Source: Zygnema cylindricum (taxonomy: Eukaryota; Streptophyta; Zygnematophyceae; Zygnematales; Zygnemataceae). From it: DNA of 64,000 nucleotides. A program made the translations under genes and the position numbers. This document shows, piece after piece, positions 1-11,350 of the stretch. The stretch is taken from the NCBI GenBank assembly GCA_037447655.1, contig JBBHKE010001676.1, positions 121,001-185,000 on the forward strand, written 5' to 3'. Under the pieces are notes generated by a model. It had not been told where the DNA came from and did no database searches. It saw only the letters and a program-made list of their open reading frames with translations. Within the stretch, counting starts at the first letter, position 1. The number at the start of each line of letters is the position of its first letter.

Positions 1-2112
1 TTCGTTTCGTCTTTTTGCGTCTTCTCTCCTCCATATTTTGGAGAGCTTCCACTTTTCGCAGGCTTCTGTTTGGTGCCATTGCCATCTGCAGAGAGCAAAA
101 AAAAAAAAAAAAAAATTATTAAATGAGAGGAAGCAAAAATTGAAGCACCAGAACGTCTTTCTTTGGCGAAAACAGAACACAGAAAATAAAAAACAGAACC
201 AGAAAAAAATATACGAGAATACATACCTGTCAAACTCGAGTCCTTAGGAGTCCAGTTAGGAGTCCCGCCTTGACTCCCTGTATCGGTTGGACTACCGATT
301 TCTCGACTCTCGTCGATACTATTGCCCGAGACTGTCGGGCTGCTGATAGAGCTTTCTTCGGTCTTCGGCTTTTCCTTGCCGCCAGCTTCTTTGACCAGCT
401 GTCCCAGTGGACTCGGCTGATTCTGCTGACTCAGCGTACTCTGACTCAGCGGACTCTGCTGACTCAGCGGGCTCTGCTGACTCAGCGGATTCTGCTGACT
501 CAGCGGACTCTGCTGACTCAGCGGACTCTGCTGGTTCTGCTGACTCAGATGATTCTGCTGACTCAGCTTGATGCGCTCCAAACGCTTCACATGAAGATTC
601 CAGAAGTTTTTGACATCGTTGTCGGTACGGCCCGGGAGGAACTTTGATATTTGAGCCCATCGGTTGCCCATTGTTTTCTGCACACAGAATCAACATCGGC
701 ATAGCCGGATGCTTTGTCAATTTCGTTTCTAGAATAGTATGTTTATGACCTGTACGGAATGAGCATAATAGCAGGGATATGCAGAAAGCACGTCAAGTTT
801 TTCGCACAGAATGCATATGAGTGAGATGTGAAATACTTCCAAGTTGTTTTCATGCTCTCCATTCATGTCATTGTACGAATCTACATTTTTCTGTTCATTT
901 ACGAGTATTACTTTTCTTTACGATTACGAATAATACTGGCCAGGTACACCAGTAGCACGCTAACGGCATTCCTAATAATAAGTTAATTACCCTATCAGAG
1001 TGCCGAGCATATTCACCTGTAACTGGATGACCATCCGTTCCTCCGCTTCCGTAAAACGCTTGCATCCCTTTCCATGTATGTTGCGCTGCAACCATGGCAA
1101 TGCTTATCAATATCATTTTTTGGCTCTGATTTACAAATCCTAATCAACCAAAGGTAAAAGACAGATCAGTTATCGGAGAACTCTGGAATTTGGTAAGACC
1201 ATCCATGCGTTCGCTTCGATCTCCGATCAAAATTTGGAATGCTTCAAACAATTCAAATATTCCGATGATCCTTTTGTAACCCTACTTCAATCGTGACTAA
1301 AAAACACTTTTGTAAACCTTTTCCCGAACCTCTAGTAAAACAATTTGGACCTTCCAACTCTCCCTTCACAAATATCCACCCATATCAACATTCAACTCAA
1401 TAACAAACCTTACTAAAAGATACTTTTTGTAAACCTTTTTCCAAACCTCTAGTAAAACAATATAGACCTTCCAACTCTCCCTTCACAATATCCACCATTG
1501 TCAACATTCACCTCAAAAACAAGCCTTGTCCCATTTCCCCCAACATCATCACCTTCACCACGAAAACCAAGAAAAAAATCTAACAAAAAAAAAAAAACAA
1601 TACCCAGAACCTCAGACATAAACAACACAAAAAAAGAACAAAAACAAAAAAAAAAAAAAACAATCCCCAACCAACATCCCCCCCCCACCGACCATAAGTC
1701 CGGGCTTGAGCTGATTGACCCATCGCAACCGACAACTTTTCCCGTTCCGTTTCAAAAGCCCCTTTCCCTGTAAACTGTTCCAGTTCTTTGGACCGTGCGA
1801 CGCCACGTACGCCACCAAAATTTTGTCCTCTTCTGGGAGCCACGTGCCCTTAGCCACTCCTTGCGTCGGATCCACCTCTCTCCTCTCTGGCGCCAAATCC
1901 AGGGCTTCCCTCAACCCCTCCACCGCCTCCTGTAAAGAGGACATGTGGCCTCCGGAGCCCTCCACTCTATCAGAAAACGACAAACCGGGGATGGAGCAGA
2001 GAGCGCCTCTTCCCATGTCCGCCGGGCTAGATAGCGCCTGGTCCAGAAACGACAAAGAAGAGCAGCCGAACAGCTGGGCGGTGGCCAACTGCGCCAGTTG
2101 GCGGTCATCCAT
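1..2112 (-). CDS. DUO1: DUO1-type R2R3-MYB transcription factor, partial (C-terminal end outside window)
   Basis: Exons read on the minus strand: 2112-1693, 1067-1017, 677-227, 85-1 (continues past the edge). All junctions are GT/AG and keep frame. The start ATG at 2112 has G at -3 and +4. The upstream open frame is only low-complexity Leu/Ser/Pro. R2 lies at residues 88-137 with W91, W111 and W131. R3 runs from 141, with F145-x18-W164-x18-W183, and includes GCKRF and [13 protein letters not shown]. The stretch [20 protein letters not shown] and the extra Lys of GCK before the R3 Phe are hallmarks of DUO1, which specifies the male germ line in land plants and has charophyte homologues. After the MYB domain come LSQQ(S/N)P repeats and Ser/Thr/Pro-rich sequence. 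An alternative acceptor at 1085 would add six residues between R2 and R3. The family call is strong. DUO1 rather than another R2R3 MYB is inference from motifs. Confidence 0.85.
419..571 (-). repeat. 18-bp coding minisatellite (LSQQSP repeats) in MYB exon 3
   Basis: About eight imperfect copies of an 18-bp unit (plus strand: ctgctgactcagcggact). On the minus strand they encode the hexapeptide LSQQ(S/N)P just after the R3 repeat. One unit is shortened and one has a substitution. Unit number may vary between individuals. Confidence 0.85.
1297..1540. repeat. Two-copy tandem repeat, period about 117 bp, in MYB intron 1
   Basis: The phrase ctctagtaaaacaat and its surroundings recur 117 bp apart (near 1330 and 1447), followed in both copies by ccttccaactctcccttcac. 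A-rich tracts follow at 1567-1662. The repeat is wholly within the intron between MYB exons 1 and 2. Confidence 0.75.
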
Positions 2113-3049
2113 GACATGGGAGTGTACGGAATCCAGCGTTTTTTGTCGTTTTCTGAGGTGGGTGAGGGTTAAAGCGTGAGGAGGAAGGTCATGTGGGGCG
2201 GGGAAGAGGGAAGGGAGAGAGAGGGGGAGAGGGAAGGAGAGGGGGAGAGGGAAGGTGAGGAAGACGGGAGATGAAAGAAGGGGAAACGGACAAGAAAAAA
2301 AAAAGAGTGGCAATAGAACCAGAGGGAGGAGAGTGTGGAGAGAATGTGGAAGGAAGAGAGGAGAAGAGGGAAAAAAAGTGAACGAGAGAAAGAGAGCGAA
2401 ACAAAGAGAGGGAGGAGGGAGGTAGGGCGGGAGGGAGAGAGGGAGAGAGAGGCTGGAGAGGGAGAGAGAGGCAGGCCTTAGACATGCGCGAGGCCGTTGG
2501 CGGAATGGACCGTCGTGGCGCGCCGCGGAAATGGCGGAGAGTACCCGACCGACCGCCGACCGACAGACCGGCGGCGGTTCCCAGGCGCCGGCAACCGTGC
2601 GGCCGCGCAGCCGTGCGGCCAATAGTACGAAATGTATGCGCAGCCAGCTGCGCGGTGCGGGGCTCCCGATTCAGCGAAAAATACACATTTTTGACATGTG
2701 GCGGGAGGACAGCGATTCGCGCGGCGACAGTGGGATAAGGTACAGGTGGACGTGACGGGTGACGGTACGGAAATGCGGAAATTAGGAGGTCGCGCGTACG
2801 AAAGATTCGAATTAGGGAGTGGAAAAAATTGGATCGATGGAGAGGTTTACGTGGACGCGTGGGCCAATAGAGACCTTTCGTTTGAGAAAACGTTTTGGTT
2901 ATGAAAGATTGGGATACGTGGGACGGTCGACATTTATCTGAGCTTTTGTAGGTAGCTTCTGTCCGTACGGTCTGTTCGGTTTCGATAAAAATAAAAAAGG
3001 TGGATTCTGAGGCACTTTGTCAGTTGCGATACATGACAGAGGTTTTGAT
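2113..3049 (-). promoter_or_regulatory. 5' flank of the MYB gene, with a polypurine/polypyrimidine tract
   Basis: From 2190 to 2480 the plus strand is almost pure GA-rich sequence, so the transcript side is CT-rich, which is common in plant 5' UTRs and core promoters. It is followed at about 2480-2640 by a GC- and CpG-rich stretch. No TATA box or transcription start could be fixed. From 2750 to 3049 no feature is seen. Confidence 0.4.
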
Positions 3050-3057
3050 TTTTGAAG

Positions 3058-3514
3058 CATAGTTCAAAAGTAGGCGTTTCTATTGTAGGCCTTCTGCGGG
3101 CGCCTTTATCGTAAGTTGTGTTATGGGCTTTTCATGTGATCTTCTTAAATCGCTTCTTTGATCAGCGACTGTCCGATCGTCCAATTCTGACGATAGTCCT
3201 ATCGTAAGTTGTGTTATGGGCTTTTCATGTGATCTTCTTATATCGCTACTTTTATCAGAAACCGTCCGATCGTCCGAATCTGACGGTTCGAATGAAAAAT
3301 ACCTCAAAACTCACGGAAAAATATTTTTTTGTCCGAATGTTTTTCAAAAGTTAGACATGACGTTTAATTCTCTATCGATCGATGTGCAACTCAACCCTGT
3401 TACTATTTTTTTTCATTTTGCGACCAATACAATATGGCTCTTAAGGTCATATTGTATGTATTGCGTACAATAGGCATATTGTATGGGCGTACTTTCACCT
3501 ACTTTTGAACTATG
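3058..3514. mobile_element. hAT-type MITE, copy 1 (457 bp)
   Basis: A perfect 17-bp terminal inverted repeat (catagttcaaaagtagg, with its complement at 3498-3514) is bounded by an exact 8-bp direct repeat, ttttgaag (3050-3057 and 3515-3522). The 8-bp duplication fits the hAT superfamily. Inside, a 93-bp unit starting near 3108 is repeated at 3201. The ORFs here are by-products of that duplication. A second copy lies at 37838-38292 in the same orientation. Confidence 0.88.
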
Positions 3515-3522
3515 TTTTGAAG

Positions 3523-4342
3523 TACAAATGATTGACAAGGTTTCGCACGGTTTGCCAAAAGTCAAAAGAATCGCGTAAGTTTTATGCCGTACTTTACTTT
3601 ACGGAACACAACTGAACCGAGCAATTTTCCCGCTACGGACAAACGGTGGGAGCAGTGAGAGGATGCGGCGCACGCGTCCACGTCGCCCCCCTTTCATTCC
3701 GTTTTACGACGCGCCGCGCAGCGCGGACGTCGTGTGTATAAATATGTTCAGGGTTTTATTCTCATTCGTGTTTTTTTTTATTAAAAAAAAAACACCACCA
3801 CCCAAAAACCCTAAGGTTAAATGTAAGATACCCGGGCGGTATCTTGCGATCGGTGAGAATAACGCCTTTTTTGGGTGTAAAATACGAATCTCACCACTCC
3901 CACCAGCCGGGCCAACTCGTAAGAAACCTAGACTGCACAGGAAAAAGTCACAGAACATCGTATCACTGTCGTTTTGGCACCGTCCAGAATCATGAGATAT
4001 CTTGTCAGGAGATCCCGCAAGCCAAAAGGTTATTATTCTGATTTAAAAAAAATTGGAGGGAAATTTTGCGAACAGACGCACCTGAGTTTCGTTACCGCAC
4101 CCTAAATCTGATTTTTCGTACGAGGTCGCCATAATTCCGTACGGTCTAGTTATGTTTTGACAATTTCGCAGCTCTGACAGGCTGGAAGTGTGTGGACAAC
4201 GGCCGGCATTTTTGTCTTTTTTCGTGCAATACAAATTTTCAAAAGAATGTCGAAGCAGACAGTATATATTGTGTTTTACGTTGATATCAAGAAAACAGTT
4301 ATGTTTGTTGTATTTACGTCCATTCACAAAAGTCAGAAATAT
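3523..4342. other. No gene seen; unclassified repeat-like DNA
   Basis: The stretch contains scattered gtac-rich sequence like the neighbouring MITEs and a short palindrome near 3821-3845 (around cccggg). There are no ORFs with recognisable domains and no clear element ends. Confidence 0.4.
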
Positions 4343-5036
4343 TTTTAAGACCGTTTTTCCATTAGGCGGTCTCTGTAAACATCAAAAATTCGTTTACTGA
4401 AGAGACCGTTCCATTGTGTCGGGTCAGTAACCGACATTTGGTTTTGCGTGGCTCACTTTGATTTCGCCACGTAATAAAAGAATACGATTCTGGTAATCTT
4501 CAGAGAATCTCTGGCAGCAAATTGTGACCACGTATTCGTACCAGCGAAGGTAAAAATTGACTCGTACGACGTATTGAATAAAATCTGTACGGGTGGACGA
4601 AACTTAAGATTTGTAAAAGCGTACGAAAATGTCAAAATGGTTAGTGGATCGCGTGAAACAATATCCTCCGTCAAAGATTTTTTTGCGTCTTCCGGTGGCC
4701 TCGCATCCTCCCTAGCGGAAGGCACATGTCATATGCGACGTGTACCCACCTGGTCGCGCGGTCGTCGTGGATATTTGTTCACTTTTCCACGAGGCACGAT
4801 GTTATTCGTTCAGGCGCTAAGAATTGACTTACTCCGGGTCACTTGTTGCGAACTGAAAGTATCAGACAATGGAGTATCCGATTATGCATCCGACGGTCCA
4901 AGTTTACGCCCATAAACGTGGAGAATCAAATCCCTCATGTAGTAGGCTTGTTTTTCTGACATTTTTTTTTTGGTACGGTACTGTACGAAAGAGTACAGCT
5001 TTCAGTATCCCGTAATGGAACCTTACCCTAACACGG
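4343..5036. mobile_element. Degenerate right arm of a Harbinger-like foldback element
   Basis: The segment ...attaggcggtc..gtaaac and the following gcgccacgtaa-like sequence match the centre and right arm of the element at 51627-53011. It carries a related coding stretch (about 4600-4830, containing GKxxF-like and KAHV) and ends in taatggaaccttaccc followed by TAA, like the right ends of that family. The left arm was not found, so the copy is probably truncated or too diverged. Confidence 0.5.
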
Positions 5037-5108
5037 CGAATTTGAAAACAAAATGTACGGAATTCTGCATCTTTCCACGAATATTTTACAGTACAGTACA
5101 CACACACA

Positions 5109-5326
5109 CACCGTGAATCGCTATTAGCGTTAATATTTATTTTGTCACTTCAAACGTTTTTTCTTCGTACACACATGTCGGATTGAGGATCTGACGGTTG
5201 CGATTGAAAGGTAAGATTCTCAGCTTTCGATTGGCGGTCTTAAATTGAAAATCGGACAAATGTGTACGGAGAAAATATGTTTTTAGTGGCGAAAAAAATA
5301 TGGACGCTAATAGCGATTCACGGTTG
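5109..5326. mobile_element. Short TA-inserting MITE (CACCGTGAATCG family, about 218 bp)
   Basis: Inverted ends caccgtgaatcgctattagcg and its complement near 5305-5326 enclose about 220 bp. The family recurs many times in the window and elsewhere shows TA target duplications. The left end abuts a CA repeat, so the left TA is not visible here. Confidence 0.75.
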
Positions 5327-5726
5327 TACTTCCGTGTACGCCATTTGCGCAAATAACGGTTGAGTTTTTTCATGCTCTACAGTACATCAACAAATTTCAA
5401 TCAAAATTCCATCTTTTTCACGTGAATTATTCAGAAAAAAAAAGTGACATTTTTGATGTGTCGAGGAACCCATGCAAAAATTTTCACTACATGACAAAAA
5501 ATTAGGGTTTCCATTTACGACCTGTGAATCGTCGATTACGCGTCCAAATGAGCCTTCCGCCTCTAGCGACACCACCATATTTGTCCTTTTCTAAAACCTT
5601 TCACAGATAATGACGTCACTTTGGAGTATCAAACCACAAGTGGCCCGTTTGAGTTGCAAAAGCGAAAAATAATTTAAGGCTTTTTCCCATTTTTCTTTCC
5701 CCAAGATGTATACCGGTGAATATTAA

Positions 5727-6456
5727 GGGTGAAGTTCCATTAGACGAAAAGTGAGGTTGCTTACAAAAATTCGGACCTCTTCGTACTACGCCGTACCTCT
5801 TATTTCGTTTTTATTAGGAAAACAACATTACAAAGAATCTTGCCAATATTCTCCAAAAGTCTGGGAGTTAACAATGACCGTTGGATATTTTTTCGCGAAG
5901 CATTCGCTTTGAAAGTTTATGTAATTGGTGATGTACCTCGCGAGGTATATCACCAATTACAGAAAAAAAAATGAGCCGCGACACGGTGGATTATGAGCAT
6001 ACGTGTCAAGCTGGCAACCAACGGAAATCAAAAAAATTCGCACACAAGATTCGCATTCAAAAATCCAACAAAAAATACAAACGAAATATCATAACACACT
6101 TTCGTCACGCTATTTCTATTAGCGCCCATTCGTCACACTATATTTGGCAACGATCATTCATCAGGCGAAAAAACAGGAACCATAAAAAAATGAGGTGGTA
6201 TCTGACAAGGCATCTGCAAAGAGTACAAAAGCTGCGTTGTATGATGACTTGGTACGCACGAACATGGTACACAAATGAAGATTTTTGGTCGGTGTAAAAA
6301 TCATTGACAATTTTCAATATCAAATCTATAGTTACGTGGCGCCACTCTTTTGCTAACCCGTGGATTATAGACTGTGCGCAAAGGAACTTCGTTCAAAGTG
6401 TAGCATCCTGTAATGTTGGCCGTACGATTACAAAATGTCGTAATGGAAATTCACCC
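5727..6456. mobile_element. Harbinger-like MITE with internal hairpin (730 bp)
   Basis: Ends gggtgaagttccatta and taatggaaattcaccc are flanked by TAA on both sides (5724-5726 and 6457-6459). A 3-bp TWA duplication is typical of PIF/Harbinger. At 5921-5960 is a nearly perfect hairpin around tacctcgcgaggta, which also occurs, with different stem bases, in the related element at 13806-14475. The ORF at 5971-6297 shows no known domain. Confidence 0.75.
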
Positions 6457-6728
6457 TAAATTCATTTTTTAGTGTCTTGATAATATAACACATCCAACTA
6501 TATAGCGTTATGTTAATATACAAATATTAATGTGTAAGAAACATTATTTTACACAACCTCATTCATTATACCCCGTGAATCACTACAGTGCTACACCTCG
6601 AATCGATACACCCTAATAACCCTAATAGTGATACACGGTGTAGTGTTGAGATGTTATTAATGTAAAAAACTAAATAGTGTTGCTAACCCTATTTTGGTCA
6701 AAGCCAACAAAACGATAACACTATTGTA
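6457..6728. repeat. Remnant of the CACCGCGAATCG MITE family plus AT-rich DNA
   Basis: Near 6572-6643 there are ccccgtgaatcacta and its partner tagtgatacacggtgta, the worn ends of a small family member. The rest is AT-rich without recognisable features. Confidence 0.45.
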
Positions 6729-7912
6729 TGAAATTATATGGGCTCCATTGCTACACAGAATTCGCAGATCAAAAGAAGTTAATCTCGATAGTGCCGACTC
6801 CAAGTTTATATAAACCCAAATGATTGACCCCTTGACAATCAGAACCCCATTAAAGCTTCATCCCTGTGAAATAAGACTTTCTGTGTGCTCAGTTCCACCA
6901 GAGAATGCAAAGTTAGAATATGTGATTTAGATACATTCACCCACTTTGACTTCCCCTTAGAAATGCAACCACCCAGGCAGGCAAAAACTCTGACCGACTA
7001 CACCCCTGGGTAGCGTGGACTCCCTTGAGTCCGCATCAAAAAGAATCACTGAAAATGGCTAAGTAAATTAATAGTTATGAATGGTCAAATATGACCTTTT
7101 GTACAGGAGATCTCTCGGAGAGAGGCTGCTACCTACTAAATTTTCTAAGTCGTATTCCCTCTCTAAAACTCTATCTATTTATTTACAGCACGAATCAAAT
7201 TAATGTGTCGTATAGAAAAGTACATGTACCGATCTACTTTCTGTACGGCCATCGTAGAACATGGCCAAAATGTCGACACGTGTCAAATCAAGATTTGTTC
7301 CCGTAATCTCTGGGGTTGCCGCAATCCAATGTTGTCGTGCCACGTGTCACTCGAGGTGGCAATGATCGTAAAACGCCAAAAGTATTTATTCCGCGATCGC
7401 GACGCTTATCGCGGCCGTCTGATCAAAACCGACTTTAATTCTAACTGTTGAAAATGGGTGCGCAATATTTGTTTCGCGGTCGAAACAAATGTGCGGTATC
7501 CTTTTCGTAATGTACATAAGAGCGTACTATATTTGAAATGTTTCTATGTACCAGGAATCAATTCGTGTAGTTAAATAAATTGATCTACTTGATAACATTT
7601 ATATGTTTATCAAACCTAACAGTAATTAGCAGTCGTCCTGGACTAATTCGATAAAGCTACCGGTTAACGGCTATCTTGACGGACGGCAAGTTCCAAGTTC
7701 AAATCCAGGGTTTGTCAACTGTCTTTTTGGTGAATCTACTTACTCTATTCCCTGTCTTTTCTAGAGGACCTAGGCAACCATGACTCTATATCCCTTGTCC
7801 AGCCTTCAGTGACTACAACAAGTGTGGGGGCTAGGAGAGGGGAGTTAGAGGCAAACTGCCTCTGCTCTTTTCTTATCCTAATCCAGACCTAGAAAATACT
7901 CAAATATCAACA
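6729..7912 (-). repeat. 3' LTR of element X
   Basis: It is the same length (1184 bp) as the copy at 9745-10928 and highly similar to it along its whole length. The 3' LTR assignment follows from the minus-strand Gag. Confidence 0.85.
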
Positions 7913-8383
7913 CTCCCATTATTTTCTAGTCTATTTTTCTTTCAACTCCCACAAACAAATAAACAAATACCCCCTCCCCCTTTTCTTTTTCTTTTTCCTT
8001 TTTCTTTTCCCTTTCATAAAACTTAAGAAAATACTCTTGTATTTAACACAATGCTTTAGATTAACCGAAATAATAATTGCATCACACATTTTATTTAACA
8101 TCCCACTTTTCATGAATCCGAGCAAAGATTTTATCCACCTCATCACTTTTCCATTCACACACAACCCGATTTCCCTCTTGCAATCGAAACAGCCAGCCCC
8201 ATCTCCAATCTGCAACATACACCCAGATGCTAATATACACCCAGATGCTAACCCTTTTACAGGTACACCTTCACAAATACCATCATTTCCTTTAGTGATG
8301 TCAAACCCATTACTCCCAAAAAATGAACTTTCCTCACTCTCTCCCATGGATTTTTTTCCACTCTCACTTTCTAAATTTATTCC

Positions 8384-9750
8384 CTATAAATATTTCTCCT
8401 CCCCTATACCTTTCATTAAATATTCCTCTTCTCCCCTATCCTTTAGAACCCTTTCTTGTTTCACTTCTCCCCTTTGCTCGAAATCCATTGAAGTCTCCCT
8501 TTCCGACCAGTTTTCTGTTTCCAAAATACTTGTGAAACTGTCCTCAATATTTTGAACTCCCTCAAGTATCTCCTCTCTCTTTACTTCCCTTATACCTCCA
8601 AAAGCACACTGTTGCTTACGTGGAATTTCTGTGTGCTTTTCTCTCTTCCCCATACTACCGATGCGGAGAAGCTCCAACATATCTTCATCTTCTTTCTCCT
8701 CTTCCCCTTCTTCCTCCTCATCTACATTCCAACTTCTAAGTTCTTCTAAACAAGGGCATTCCTCTATATAATGACTCAGTTCTCTACAAAATAAGCAAAC
8801 CCCATTTCTCAAAGCTCTCGTTTCTTTTCCTCTCCCTCTCTTTCTACCAAAGTTCCGATAAGGTTTACCTTTGTCTTTCTTCCTCTCATCACGCTTCCGC
8901 TCGTCACCGCCGTTCCTCTCATCACGCTTCCGCTAATCACCACCGGCTGTAAATGCATTCACTCTGTCACTTCCCATACGAAGCTCCAAAGTGCTTTCTT
9001 TCACAAGAATTATCCCGATAGTAAAGCTCCAAGTCCATGAGGAGCCATCCATTGCCTGCATACGACAAATGATGTTTTCGAACTCATGTGGGTGTTTCAT
9101 GAGTAGTGTATTAATCTTCCTCTCCTCAGATTGTACATATCCTGCACTAACAAGCTCAACATATAGCGCAACAATATCATTGTAAAACTCTAACATGCTA
9201 CCGCCTTTATAAACATAGGCATCTATTTTTTGTTTTACTAATTGCTGCCTCTGAATAGTCTCACTCTTATAAATCTGACTTACTGTTTCCCAAATTTTCG
9301 AAGACTTTGTTAGATTCAAAAGAGTGATAGCTATGGACTTAGACACATTTCTAAGTATGAGATGTTTTGCTATAGTGTTTTTATACTCCCAAATTTTATT
9401 ATCATTTTCTTCAATTTTACTTATAACCCCTCTAAGTGGAGCTGTGGCGGAGAGCCTAGCTCCCCTCACCATAGGTGTCCTTTTATCCTTCTCCCCATTT
9501 CCCCCTTCCATGGCAAAAAATTTCCCTTCACCTTCCGTTGCATCTGAAATACGGTTGGTTTTTCTGGTAAGCCACAGATAATTCTCCATAGTAAGCTCCT
9601 CCAAAGCCAAGTGGCGAACATCTCACTTGTCCCAAAAAAATTCCCCATAAGTGCTTCTCGAAAAGCAATTTCTCCGTTGTAAACTCCCAATAAGTGAAGT
9701 TTGTTCCATCGAATATAGGCACCCTAGATGGTGGGCCCATAACCTGAAAC
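8384..9750 (-). pseudogene. Gag of LTR element X, frameshifted
   Basis: Read in three pieces on the minus strand. The N-terminus has FDGTNFTYWEFTTEKLLFEK (about 9730-9660), typical of the Copia-type Gag start. Next comes a UBN2-like helical region (about 9400-9030). Last is a zinc knuckle CLFCRELSHYIEEC (CX2CX4HX4C, about 8790) in an acidic, low-complexity tail. The frame changes near 9600 and again before 8812, so no intact protein is made from this copy. It packages or nucleates particle RNA in related elements. Confidence 0.8.
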
Positions 9751-10928
9751 TCTGTGTGCTCCATTGCCCACAGAAATCGCAAATCCAAAAGAAGCTAATC
9801 TAGATAGTGCCGACTCCAAGTTGATATAAACCCAAATGACTGACTCTTTGAAAATAAGAAATCCATTATAGCTTCACCCCCGTGAAATAAGACTTTCTGT
9901 GTGCTCAGTTCCACCACAGAATGCAAAGTTATAATATGAGTTTTGGACACATTCACCCACTTTGACTTTCCCTTAGAAATGCAGCCACCCTGGCAAGAAA
10001 AAACTCTGACCTACTACACCCTTGTGTAGCCTAGACTCCCTAGAGTCCGCAGCAAAAAACAATCACTGAAAATGGTCCAGTAAATTGATAGTTATGAATG
10101 GTCAAAGATGACCTTTTGTACACAAGCTCTCTCGGAGAGAGGCTGCTACGTACTAAATTTTCTAAGTCCTATTCCCTCTCTAAAACTCTATCTATTGATG
10201 TACGACACCAATCAAATTACTGTGTCGTACAGAAAAGTGTAGGTACCGATGAACTTTCTGTATGGCCATCGTACAACATGGCCAAAATGTCAACACGTGT
10301 CAAATCGAGATTTGTTCTTTTAATCTATGGAGTTGCCGCAATCCAATGTTGTCAGGCCACGTGTCACCCGAGGTGGCAATGACCGTAAAACGCCAAAAGT
10401 ACATATTCCGCGATCGCGGCGCCTATCGCGGCCGTCCGATCAAAATCAACTTTAATTTTAACCGTTGAAAATGGGTGCGCGGTATTTGTTTCGCAGTCGA
10501 AACAAATGCGCGGTATCCTTTTCGTAATGTACATAAGACCTTACTATATTTGAATTGTTCTATGTACTAGGAATCAATTCGTCCAGTTAAATGAATTGAT
10601 CTACTTGATAACATTTATATATTTATCAAACCTAACAGCTCTTAGCAGTCGTCCTAGACTAATTGGATACAGCTACCGGTTAACGGCTATCTTGACGGAC
10701 GACAAGTTCTAGGTTCAAATTCTGGGCCCGTCAACTGTTTTTTTGGTAAATCTACCCACTCTAATACATGTCTTTTTTAGAGGACCTAGGTAGCCATGGC
10801 TCTATATCCCATGTCCAGCCTTCAGTGACTTCAACAAGTGTGGGGGCTGGGAGAGGGGAGTTAGAGGCAGACTGCCTCTGCTCTTTTCCTATCCTAATAT
10901 TGACCTAGAAAATACTCAAATATCAACA
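9745..10928 (-). repeat. 5' LTR of element X
   Basis: This is the partner of 6729-7912. Immediately inside it the minus strand reads ggttatgggcccaccatc, so the Gag region starts almost at the LTR edge. No initiator-Met-type primer site is seen there. Confidence 0.85.
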
Positions 10929-11350
10929 AACAATGGTTATTACGCGGGGAGCTACTACGGCTCACGAACTGACACGCGTCAGCGGAGTGGTTTTCTTTAC
11001 TATGGTCGTACAAGAAGTACAACGATGTGTGTACATTCTTGTACCTTACAGTCCTTTGATTGGCTAGGTACACTAGTAGTATGTTCAGAGAGGGAGCATA
11101 GGACTTAGAAAAATTTAGATAGTCGCCTCTCTTCCTGGGTGCATCTGTATTTATAGGCCATCTTTGGCCATGCATAACTTAATGCTCAGGTGAGCAATTT
11201 CAGTGATTTTTTTTGGTGCGGACTCAAAGTAGTCCACGCTTCCCAAACGTGTAGTTCGTCCGAGTTTTTGCGTGCCAGGGTGGCACTTATTCATTGCTAA
11301 AGTCAAAAGTGCAAATATTATCCTAGAGGCTTCATATAAGTTCGACATTG
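10929..11350 (-). repeat. Inverted fragment of an element-Y-type LTR
   Basis: The reverse complement of this stretch follows the Y-type LTR near 15700-16110, sharing ctgacgcgtgtca, agagaggcgactat and taagttatg segments. It lies directly against the right LTR of element X, which suggests rearrangement or nested insertion. Confidence 0.65.

Larger units (their letters stand above)
6729..10928 (-). mobile_element. Gag-only (non-autonomous) Copia-like LTR element X
   Basis: Two direct repeats of equal length (6729-7912 and 9745-10928, 1184 bp each), both beginning tgaaa and ending caaca, flank about 1.83 kb. The interior codes, on the minus strand, only for a decayed Gag. No protease, integrase or reverse transcriptase is present, so mobility would need proteins supplied by another element. 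The 5-bp flanks (ttgta and aacaa) do not match, so no target duplication is visible. A related element (Y) lies at 15527-20069. Confidence 0.82.

Noticed and set aside
270-647. 125-codon plus-strand ORF with LTQRTLL repeats
   Set aside because: It is the opposite strand of MYB exon 3. The repeat is the complement of the LSQQSP minisatellite, and the minus-strand reading completes a conserved R3 domain.
1612-2622. 336-codon minus-strand ORF as one protein
   Set aside because: Only 2112-1693 is coding. The N-terminal part is CT-repeat peptide and the C-terminal end is intron read-through.
3080-3307. ORF with a repeated RRSHEKPITQLTI motif
   Set aside because: The repeat arises from the 93-bp DNA duplication inside the hAT-type MITE. 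The same frame occurs in the other copy only because the DNA is the same.
7640-7730. Possible tRNA or SINE (aagttcaaatccagg resembles a B box)
   Set aside because: The stretch lies in the element X LTR, recurs in the other LTR, and does not fold into a cloverleaf with an acceptor stem.
8037-8555. 172-codon plus-strand ORF
   Set aside because: It is antisense to the LTR element Gag and pyrimidine-rich. The minus strand holds a zinc knuckle.
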